From: Alphaproteobacteria bacterium
GTDB lineage: Bacteria > Pseudomonadota > Alphaproteobacteria > Paracaedibacterales > CAIULA01
NCBI GenBank assembly: GCA_947475175.1
Contig: CANJLN010000010.1
Location: forward strand, 1-36,271
DNA: 36,271 bases
Direction: 5' to 3'
Shown in pieces: positions 10,288-17,392 of this stretch. The position numbers and the translations under genes are program-made. The notes under the pieces were generated by a model. That model did no database searches, had not been told where the DNA came from, and saw only the letters and a program-made list of their open reading frames with translations. Positions within the stretch are counted from its first letter, which is position 1. Each line of letters starts with the position of its first letter.

Positions 10288-11275
10288 TTTCCTGTCTTGC
10301 GAGGTATTGTCCAATGAGGCAAACCAACGCTTAGACAAATTTTTAACAGCAAAATTTCCTGAATACAGCCGCAGTCGTTTGCAAGACTGGATTGAAAAGT
10401 CTTGTGTGCTTTGCAACGATGAGCCTATTACTTCTTTAAGTTATAAGATCAAAACGGGGGAACAATACACCATCTCTCCTCCCCCATTAGAAGAGGCTCT
10501 GCCCAAACCTCAAATCATTGATTTAGACATTGTTTTTGAGGACGAAGATTTATTGGTCATCAACAAAGCCCCTGGCATGGTCGTTCATCCAGCCCCGGGG
10601 CATTATGACTCGACTCTTGTGAATGCATTGCTCGCTCATTGCGGAGATTCTTTATCAGGCATTGGTGGTGTTAAGCGTCCAGGTATTGTTCATCGTTTGG
10701 ATAAAGACACCAGCGGTTTGATGGTTGTTGCAAAGAATGACGCCGCTCATATAGCTTTATCAGCTCAATTTTCTGTTGAAGATAATCAAAAAATCTTGAG
10801 TCGTGTCTATTGGGCTTTGGTATGGGGGCATCCCCATCCTATGCAGGGCAAAATCGAAACTCAAATCGGCAGACACCCCAGGAATCGTCAGAAAATGGCT
10901 GTTGTTCGAGAAAATACTGGCAAGCTTGCGATCACCAACTATATAACCAAAAAGATGTGGGGACTGGGACCAAAGCAAGAACTGAAATTAAGTTGGGTGG
11001 AATTTATTTTAGAAACAGGAAGAACACATCAGATCAGGGTTCACAGCCTTCACATAGGTTGTCCTGTTATTGGTGATCCTTTGTATGGCAGAAAATCATC
11101 ACCCTCTGCTAAAATTTGCCCCCCTGAAATTTTGGCATTTAAAAGACAAGCCCTACATGCAGCAAAGTTGAAATTCATCCATCCCAATAGCAAAAAAGTT
11201 ATGGAATTTGAAGCTCCTTTGCCAGAGGATATAAGAGAGATTTTATCGTTGTTGAATAGAGCTGAGGAAAATTGA
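10256..11275 (+). CDS. RluA/RluD-family 23S rRNA pseudouridine synthase
   Basis: Isomerises specific uridines in large-subunit rRNA. The 339-residue protein has an N-terminal S4 RNA-binding domain (ANQRLDKFLTAKFPEYSRSRLQDWI) and the RluA-type catalytic domain. The catalytic Asp149 lies in VHRLDKDTSGL; LVINKAPGMVVHPAPGH and ETGRTHQIRVH are also diagnostic. The two-domain layout and length are closest to RluD/RluC, but specificity cannot be set from sequence alone. ATG codons at 10256 and 10268 both lie within the end of the NDUFA12 gene, so the coding regions overlap by 20-32 bases and are probably coupled. The exported NadD-like gene starts four bases after its stop. Confidence 0.93.
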   Translation: MHLIMNPGNLDFLSCEVLSNEANQRLDKFLTAKFPEYSRSRLQDWIEKSCVLCNDEPITSLSYKIKTGEQYTISPPPLEEALPKPQIIDLDIVFEDEDLLVINKAPGMVVHPAPGHYDSTLVNALLAHCGDSLSGIGGVKRPGIVHRLDKDTSGLMVVAKNDAAHIALSAQFSVEDNQKILSRVYWALVWGHPHPMQGKIETQIGRHPRNRQKMAVVRENTGKLAITNYITKKMWGLGPKQELKLSWVEFILETGRTHQIRVHSLHIGCPVIGDPLYGRKSSPSAKICPPEILAFKRQALHAAKLKFIHPNSKKVMEFEAPLPEDIREILSLLNRAEEN

Positions 11276-11279
11276 GAAG

Positions 11280-12056
11280 ATGAACCAGTTTCTACGCTAC
11301 TTCTTCGTTATTTTTTGCCTATGTTCAAGCTTTAAGGCTTTAGCTGAATCTATTTCATCAGCCAGTTCAGCTATCCATCAATCTCCATCCCAATTATTTC
11401 CGGACTCCACACTATCATCCTCGGACTTGTTCCGAGGATCTAAAGATTCTCGCAATAAATGCGAGAATGACACCATCTTATCCGGTACCTACGCCATTTA
11501 CTGGGGATGTTTTGACCCACCAACCCTAGCGCATCGGGATATTATCGTGCAGACCATTCAGAAAAAAGGAGTCGATGCGGTCATTGTTGTTATTAACAGT
11601 TTTAAAAACAAAACGTACCAAGCGGACATATCTAACCGCATCAAAATGCTAGAGATGCTGTTACAGGACAATAGAGAAAAAGTTATTTATTTCATCCAAG
11701 ATGAGGATCACAAAGCCGATTACAAACAAATGAAATCACAAATTAAAGGCAAGCTTTACGCAATCGTTGGCCAAGATTCTTATGAAAAATGGGCTCAGCA
11801 TGAAAGTGACTTTTCAGAATATGATGAAATTATCATCATTCTACGCTTTGTCCCCTCCTCTATTAATCCCTTTACAAAGCCCCTAGCAGCCAACATATCT
11901 CTTATGAAAATTGATCAATATCTTTATGATTGTTCTTCCGCAAAAGTGCGCACTGATCTTTTGACAGAAGAAAGATCCTCTGCATTTTTATCTTTAAACA
12001 CGCTTGATTATATCAAAGAGCATCATTTGTATGCAGCAAACCACCAAAAACATTAA
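11280..12056 (+). CDS. Exported NadD-like nucleotidyltransferase with in-frame palindromic insert
   Basis: A 258-residue protein in three parts. Residues 1-22 form a typical Sec signal peptide (MNQFLRYFFVIFCLCSSFKALA, cleavage likely before ESIS). Residues 45-64 are encoded by a 58-bp palindromic element (SSSDLFRGSKDSRNKCEND). Residues ~70-255 form a nucleotidyltransferase domain: YAIYWGCFDPPTLAH is the nucleotide-binding motif in which TLAH replaces the usual HxGH, and CSSAKVRTDLL resembles the STRVR motif of nicotinate-nucleotide adenylyltransferases, followed by a NadD-like C-terminus (LDYIKEHHLY). NadD is normally cytoplasmic, so an exported version is odd. Activity, substrate and export all remain to be shown. 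Confidence 0.75.
   Translation: MNQFLRYFFVIFCLCSSFKALAESISSASSAIHQSPSQLFPDSTLSSSDLFRGSKDSRNKCENDTILSGTYAIYWGCFDPPTLAHRDIIVQTIQKKGVDAVIVVINSFKNKTYQADISNRIKMLEMLLQDNREKVIYFIQDEDHKADYKQMKSQIKGKLYAIVGQDSYEKWAQHESDFSEYDEIIIILRFVPSSINPFTKPLAANISLMKIDQYLYDCSSAKVRTDLLTEERSSAFLSLNTLDYIKEHHLYAANHQKH
11414..11471 (+). repeat. 58-bp palindromic element, copy 1 (in NadD-like gene)
   Basis: Two hairpins in tandem: CCTCGGACTTGTTCCGAGG and ATTCTCGC-N7-GCGAGAAT. The right end is ATGAC; the left end reads ATCAT here in place of GTCAT. It is read in frame as SSSDLFRGSKDSRNKCEND. It lies between the signal peptide and the catalytic domain. Confidence 0.9.
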
Positions 12057-12063
12057 AATTCAT

Positions 12064-12093
12064 TTGGCAAGAATACGCTGTCCACTTTATGGT
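12064..12093 (+). promoter_or_regulatory. Candidate promoter for the lpd gene
   Basis: TTGGCA (12064-12069), 18 bases, then TATGGT (12088-12093), in the 74-base gap before the dihydrolipoyl dehydrogenase gene. Weak -10 match; supported mainly by position. Confidence 0.3.
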
Positions 12094-12130
12094 AGAAGCA
12101 AATCAATAAAAAATTTGTGGAATAGTTTGA

Positions 12131-13525
12131 ATGAGTCAATTTGATGTGATTGTCATAGGTGGTGGCCCTGGTGGATATGTGTCTGCTATTCGCGCATCTC
12201 AATTGGGAATGAAAGTCGCCTTGGTTGAAAAAGAACACCTAGGAGGTGTTTGCTTGAACTGGGGATGTATTCCAACCAAAGCCCTATTAAGGTCTGCTGA
12301 AATTAAACATCTGATTGATCATGCCGATGAGTTTGGTATTGAGGTTAAGGACGTAAAAATTAATCTCGGAAAAATTATTGCACGATCGCGAACCATCTCA
12401 GGACAACTGGCTGCCGGCATCAAACATCTTTTAAAGAAAAACAAAGTCACTGTTTATGACGGTCATGGGCGATTTGAAAAGGCTGGTGCGTTAGCTGTCA
12501 CCGACAAAGACGGCAAGAAAGAAACGTTAACAAGCAAACACATCATCATTGCAACTGGCGCACGCGCTCGATTTTTACCAAATACAAAAGAGCACCCAAG
12601 ACTGTGGACCGCCAAACAAGCAATGACGCCAACCTTTATGCCAAAATCTTTACTGATCATAGGCTCAGGCGCCATTGGTATTGAATTTGCCAGCTTTTAT
12701 AAAACCCTCGGGGCTGAAGTTACTGTTGTTGAAATGCTCGATCGGATTTTACCACAAGAGGATGCTGAAATCTCAAACTTAGCTTTAAAAAGCTTTACCA
12801 AACAAGGGATGCAGTTTCATTTAAACTCAACCGTCAAAGACATAAAAACAACAGACAATAATGTGACAGCCACAATCGAAGGCAGTGACAAAAAATCACA
12901 AACTTTAACCGTTGATGCGGTTATTGTTGCCATTGGTATTATTGGCAACACCGAAGATCTTGGTTTAGAGAGTACAAAAGTTAAGGTAGAGCGCGGCCAA
13001 ATCCTCACCAATGAATGGTCAGAAACGGCTGAACCTGGCATTTATGCTATTGGTGATGTAGCAGGAGCTCCTTGGCTTGCTCACAAAGCATCCCATGAGG
13101 GGATTATTTGTATTGAAAGAATTGCGGGCATAAAAGACGTTCATCCTATGAAAAAAGACATGATCCCTGGATGTACCTATAGCTTACCGCAAGTTGCAAG
13201 CGTAGGACTAACCGAAGATAAAGCCAAAGCAGCTGGATTCGAGGTTAAGGTTGGACGATTTCCGTTTAAAGGAAATGGTAAAGCGATGGCTTTGGGGGAA
13301 TCGGAAGGATTGGTTAAAACCATTTTTGATGCCAAAACCGGTGAATTATTAGGTGCGCACATGATTGGATGTGAGGTTACAGAATTGATCCAAGGATTTA
13401 CTCTTGCCAAAACCTTAGAGACAACAGAAAAAGAATTAATGCACACCATATTCCCCCATCCAACATTGTCAGAGATGATGCACGAGGCTGTTTTAGATGC
13501 TTATGGACGGGTGATTCATTTTTAA
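12131..13525 (+). CDS. lpdA: Dihydrolipoyl dehydrogenase (E3)
   Basis: FAD flavoenzyme that reoxidises dihydrolipoamide on the E2 subunits of 2-oxo acid dehydrogenases and passes electrons to NAD+. At 464 residues it has the FAD Rossmann motif (IGGGPGGYVSAIRASQ), the redox disulfide in GGVCLNWGCIPTK (Cys41, Cys46), the NAD-binding GSGAIGIEFASFY, the second FAD motif IYAIGDVAG, and the C-terminal catalytic HPTLSEMMHEAV. The mdh-sucCDAB cluster in this window has no E3, so this enzyme may serve 2-oxoglutarate dehydrogenase, pyruvate dehydrogenase or both. No E1/E2 gene is adjacent. Confidence 0.95.
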   Translation: MSQFDVIVIGGGPGGYVSAIRASQLGMKVALVEKEHLGGVCLNWGCIPTKALLRSAEIKHLIDHADEFGIEVKDVKINLGKIIARSRTISGQLAAGIKHLLKKNKVTVYDGHGRFEKAGALAVTDKDGKKETLTSKHIIIATGARARFLPNTKEHPRLWTAKQAMTPTFMPKSLLIIGSGAIGIEFASFYKTLGAEVTVVEMLDRILPQEDAEISNLALKSFTKQGMQFHLNSTVKDIKTTDNNVTATIEGSDKKSQTLTVDAVIVAIGIIGNTEDLGLESTKVKVERGQILTNEWSETAEPGIYAIGDVAGAPWLAHKASHEGIICIERIAGIKDVHPMKKDMIPGCTYSLPQVASVGLTEDKAKAAGFEVKVGRFPFKGNGKAMALGESEGLVKTIFDAKTGELLGAHMIGCEVTELIQGFTLAKTLETTEKELMHTIFPHPTLSEMMHEAVLDAYGRVIHF

Positions 13526-13613
13526 AAAGTTGACTTTACGAAAGAGAAGATGTTTCATTGGTACAGCCATTTCGGGCTTTGCTCAAAACAAAGCTGGCCT
13601 TACAAGGATAATG

Positions 13614-14516
13614 ATGCGAAACATTTTCTCTTCTCTCTCTCATCACAGACAAAGCGTCTTATGGATGCTGCTTTGGTCGCTCAGCATCACAACCGCCGTG
13701 TCTTTTGCAAAAAAATTAGATTCTGAGACAAGTGGATTTATTCTTGTTTTTTTAAGATGTTCCTTCGGCTTTATGTTTACATTGCCATTTGTCTTTTCCT
13801 CAGGGCTACAAACCTTTAAAACTAAGCGGCACTCCTTACATCTTTTGCGTGTGTTTTTTTATTGCACTGCCCTTTCTTGCACCTATTATGCCTATCGTCA
13901 TTTACCAATAGCTGAGGCTTCAGCGATTGGTTTGACAGAACCCTTTTTGACAACTCTCATGGCCGCTTTTGTTTTAAAAGACAAAGTGACGCTTGCTAAA
14001 TGGTTGACCATTATTGGTGGATACATGGGCGTTTTAATTATTGCAAATCCAATGAATTTTATTGTTAATCATGCTTTGTTGGTTTTGCTGGTAGCCAATT
14101 TTTCAGCCAGTTCTGTGCTTATTTGCACAAAGTTGCTGACTAAAACTGAATCGACAATCACGATTTTGACGTACACCAATATCGTCAGTGTTATCATAGC
14201 AGGTTTAGTTGCCATCCCTTACTGGAGTGCCCCGAATAACAGAGAGTTAGCGATTCTCGTTTGTGTTGGTTTTTTTGGAATTATGTCCCAGCTTTCTTAT
14301 GTTCGCGCTCTCAAGTTAGGAAACCCATCCTTTTTGTCCCCCCTAGAGTACATGCGATTTGTAATCGCCATTCCTGTGGGTTATTTTGTGTTCAAAGAAG
14401 CTCTAACACTTCACACAATATTGGGTGGAGGGGTTATTGTTTTAGCCACCTATTGGTTGAACCATCTTGAGAATAGGGAAAGTTCCGACCAGGATCCCTT
14501 ACTTAATCGTTCGTAA
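13614..14516 (+). CDS. EamA/DMT-family transporter
   Basis: A polytopic inner-membrane protein of about 300 residues with roughly ten hydrophobic helices, in the two-EamA-repeat layout of the drug/metabolite transporter superfamily. Diagnostic pieces include YYAYRHLPIAEASAIGLTEP and TTLMAAFVLKDKVTLAKWLTIIGGYMGVLII in repeat 1, and SPLEYMRFVIAIPVGYFVFKEAL in repeat 2. The second motif suggests the RhaT/S-adenosylmethionine-uptake-like branch common in intracellular alphaproteobacteria, but the substrate cannot be read from sequence. The ATG at 13614 follows AAGGA with a 5-base spacer; an in-frame TTG at 13530 would add a non-hydrophobic leader. The stop shares one base with the addB start (TAATG). 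Confidence 0.88.
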   Translation: MRNIFSSLSHHRQSVLWMLLWSLSITTAVSFAKKLDSETSGFILVFLRCSFGFMFTLPFVFSSGLQTFKTKRHSLHLLRVFFYCTALSCTYYAYRHLPIAEASAIGLTEPFLTTLMAAFVLKDKVTLAKWLTIIGGYMGVLIIANPMNFIVNHALLVLLVANFSASSVLICTKLLTKTESTITILTYTNIVSVIIAGLVAIPYWSAPNNRELAILVCVGFFGIMSQLSYVRALKLGNPSFLSPLEYMRFVIAIPVGYFVFKEALTLHTILGGGVIVLATYWLNHLENRESSDQDPLLNRS

Positions 14517-17392
14517 TGTCGACCAAAATTATCGGCATCCCATTTGGGCAATGTTTTTTAGAAAGTCTTGCGAAAATACTGCTTGAACAAGCCACGGATC
14601 CGTTGGATCTTGCGCAGACTTTGGTGTTGTTACCCACAAAACGAGGTGTATTAAATCTACAAGAGGCTTTTCGGAAGACATCATCATTCTTAATGCTTCC
14701 CCGAATGATGGCCCTTGCTGATATTTCTTCCGAAAATCCATTACTCTTAGCATCCATTGACGACCTCCCTCCCTCCATCAGCAGCTGGAAACGTCTTGGT
14801 TTATTCACACAACTAATTTTAAAATTTCAACCAGACTATACGGTTAATCGGGCTTTAAAAGCTGCGAAATCATTGATGCACTTGGTTGACGAAGCCGAAA
14901 CAACGGGCATTGATCTAAACCAACTGGAAAATTTGGTTGCTGAAGATTACGCAGAACATTGGCAAACGACCTTGGGGTTTTTAAAGATTGTCACGCATCA
15001 TTGGCCAGAAATTTTAAGAGAGCTTCAGCTCATAGAACCACAAACCAAAGTTCGTCAGGCCTTATTGGCTTTGAGTGATCACTGGCTGACTAACCCACCT
15101 GATCATAAAGTTGTCATTGCTGGAACAACAGGAACAGTCCCAGCCACAACGGAATTGATTAAAACAATCTTAAGTTTGTCAAAAGGACTGATTGTTTTAC
15201 CAGGATATGATGCCAATTTTACCGACGCTAGAAAAGTATTGACCCATCCTCAGCATACTTTAGAGAATCTTGTTAGTTTTCTTTGTCATCCTTCCTTCTC
15301 ATCTTCGGAGTCCCATCTGTCATCCTCGGACTTGTTCCGAGGATCCATAGATTCTCGCAATAAATGCGAGAATGACAATGCAATCCACATACAACCTCAC
15401 TCTTCCGCCCTCGCAACCGACAGGCAATCCCTCATTCACGCCTCTATGGATAATGAAACTCTAGATTTGGATCCATCCTTTGACCCCACTCATTTTCCAG
15501 AAATGATTGAATGCGACACCATTGCAGAGGAAGCCAAAGTCATCGCTCTCATGATGCGTTATTATTTGGATGAAATAACAGGAACGATTGCACTCGTCAG
15601 CCCTAACCAAGGCTTATGTCGATTGGTAGAGGCAGAATTAGATCGTTTTGATTTGGTTGCGAACTCCTCTGGTGGCATACCATTGAACCAAACAGTTGTT
15701 GGTAGTTTTTTGCTTGTCATTGCAGAACTTTGGAGACTCTTTGACGTTAGCCACCTATTGACGGTTCTGAAACATCCTTTGTGTATGAAGAATGATCGTC
15801 ATGCTCATCTTGAGAATGTTCGTCGTTTAGAAAAAGACCATTTAAGGCACCCTGATTTTAATATGAATGATTTGTGGTCTTTGTTACCTTCCTCATTATC
15901 ATTCTTGTCATCCTCGGACTTGTTCCGAGGATCTATAGATTCTCGGAATATTTGCGAGAATGACAACGTCGAAAAAACAAGTCAAGTTCTCCCCCTACTC
16001 GACCTCCTAATCCTTCACCAAGACATCGCTTTAAAACTCGTCGGTGACAACACAGAGGATTCGCGTCTATGGCAACAAAATGACGGCATTGCAGCACAAA
16101 AGTTTTTTGATGATCTAAAAGAACACAGTCATTTCCCACCTCTCTCTTTCAAATCTTACCCCTCCTTTTTTGCAACCTTAATGCAAGAGTCATCTCCTGT
16201 TCGAGAATATAAAGGCATCGCCTCGAGACTCGTTATTTTAGGCGCTCTTGAAGCTCGCCTTAGCGATGCTGAGGTTATTATTCTAGGCGGCCTCAACGAA
16301 AACAGCTGGCCACCCGCAATTGATCCTGACCCATGGCTTAGTCGTTCTATGCGACAAACATTAGGCTTACCAGCTCCAGAGCGCAGAATCGGACTATCAG
16401 CCCATGATTTTTGCAGCTGTTTTTATGCAAAACATTTACTGTTAACCCGTTCCCATTCTGATAATGGCGCCCCTACCCTCCCCAGTCGCTGGTGGCAACG
16501 ATTGGAAACAGTCCGCGCTAAAAACTCACTTGTTCAACAAGGATATCCTTGGAAAGCTTGGGTAAAAAGCTTAACGCCAGTTTTAGATCCAATTAAAATT
16601 CACCCCCCCAAACCTTGCCCACCTGTCAACATACGCCCTAAGAAACTATCGGTCACCGAAATCGAAAAACTGATGCGAGACCCCTACAACATCTATGCCA
16701 AGCATTGCTTGAAACTGAATCCACTTTTGCCGTTGCACCAACCTTTAAATCCTGCTGAAAAGGGGCAGATTATCCATAAAATATTAGAAGAGCATATCGA
16801 ATCAAAAGATAACAGCTTGAGTCAGTTACTGGACAGAGCTCGCCCACACTTTCTCTACAATCCTGTTAGTCGCGTCTTTTGGTGGCATCGATTTGAGCAA
16901 ATAGCTGATTGGTTTTTAGTCAAACTTGCAGAGAGTAATATCAAGGAATGCCTGACCGAACAAAGAGGTCGAGTTTCATTCAAAAATGGTTTCGAAATTA
17001 CAGCCATTGCTGATCGGATTGATTATATCGATGAAACTGGTGTCAGAATTGTTGATTACAAAACCGGCACGCCTCCCAGTAAAAATGATATGAAAATGGG
17101 GTATTCACCTCAGTTGGTGTTAGAAGCATTGATGGCCAGCAAAGATGGATTTGGAGTGCTCATGACACCCATAGAAATTGCCATCTGGCATCTGAGAGGC
17201 GGAGACCCTGCAGGTAACATCATCTCTCTCCCTATCACAGAAGAATTTTTAGACTACACTGAAGAAAACATTTTAAAGCTTTTAGAAATATTTCAAGATC
17301 CAAACACTCCTTATCTCGCCTGCCCCGTTCCAGAAAAAGCACCACTTTATAACAACTATGCTCACTTAGAACGTTTATTGGAATGGGGTTGA
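14516..17392 (+). CDS. addB: Double-strand break repair protein AddB, alphaproteobacterial type, with two palindromic inserts
   Basis: Partner of AddA in the helicase-nuclease that processes double-strand DNA ends for RecA. It is 958 residues long. The N-terminal inactivated helicase region begins with KIIGIPFGQCFLESLA and QTLVLLPTKRGVLNLQEAF; VIILGGLNENSWPPAIDPDPWLSR resembles the AddB/RecC motif region. The C-terminal PD-(D/E)XK nuclease domain has ADRIDYID and RIVDYKTGTP. Residues 268-287 and 464-483 are encoded by two 58-bp palindromic elements, in frame, with Ser-rich flanks that lengthen the protein without breaking it. addA follows with a TGATG overlap. Confidence 0.92.
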   Translation: MSTKIIGIPFGQCFLESLAKILLEQATDPLDLAQTLVLLPTKRGVLNLQEAFRKTSSFLMLPRMMALADISSENPLLLASIDDLPPSISSWKRLGLFTQLILKFQPDYTVNRALKAAKSLMHLVDEAETTGIDLNQLENLVAEDYAEHWQTTLGFLKIVTHHWPEILRELQLIEPQTKVRQALLALSDHWLTNPPDHKVVIAGTTGTVPATTELIKTILSLSKGLIVLPGYDANFTDARKVLTHPQHTLENLVSFLCHPSFSSSESHLSSSDLFRGSIDSRNKCENDNAIHIQPHSSALATDRQSLIHASMDNETLDLDPSFDPTHFPEMIECDTIAEEAKVIALMMRYYLDEITGTIALVSPNQGLCRLVEAELDRFDLVANSSGGIPLNQTVVGSFLLVIAELWRLFDVSHLLTVLKHPLCMKNDRHAHLENVRRLEKDHLRHPDFNMNDLWSLLPSSLSFLSSSDLFRGSIDSRNICENDNVEKTSQVLPLLDLLILHQDIALKLVGDNTEDSRLWQQNDGIAAQKFFDDLKEHSHFPPLSFKSYPSFFATLMQESSPVREYKGIASRLVILGALEARLSDAEVIILGGLNENSWPPAIDPDPWLSRSMRQTLGLPAPERRIGLSAHDFCSCFYAKHLLLTRSHSDNGAPTLPSRWWQRLETVRAKNSLVQQGYPWKAWVKSLTPVLDPIKIHPPKPCPPVNIRPKKLSVTEIEKLMRDPYNIYAKHCLKLNPLLPLHQPLNPAEKGQIIHKILEEHIESKDNSLSQLLDRARPHFLYNPVSRVFWWHRFEQIADWFLVKLAESNIKECLTEQRGRVSFKNGFEITAIADRIDYIDETGVRIVDYKTGTPPSKNDMKMGYSPQLVLEALMASKDGFGVLMTPIEIAIWHLRGGDPAGNIISLPITEEFLDYTEENILKLLEIFQDPNTPYLACPVPEKAPLYNNYAHLERLLEWG
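15319..15376 (+). repeat. 58-bp palindromic element, copy 2 (addB, first insert)
   Basis: GTCAT and ATGAC ends, with the hairpins CCTCGGACTTGTTCCGAGG and ATTCTCGC-N7-GCGAGAAT. Read in frame as SSSDLFRGSIDSRNKCEND. It lies in the N-terminal half of AddB. The 18 bases before it also resemble the sequence before copies 1 and 4. Confidence 0.93.
15907..15964 (+). repeat. 58-bp palindromic element, copy 3 (addB, second insert)
   Basis: Same ends and same first hairpin as the other copies. The second hairpin has drifted (TCTCGGAATATTTGCGAGA), so its stem has a mismatch, and the peptide reads SRNICEND instead of SRNKCEND. The reading frame is unchanged. Confidence 0.92.
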
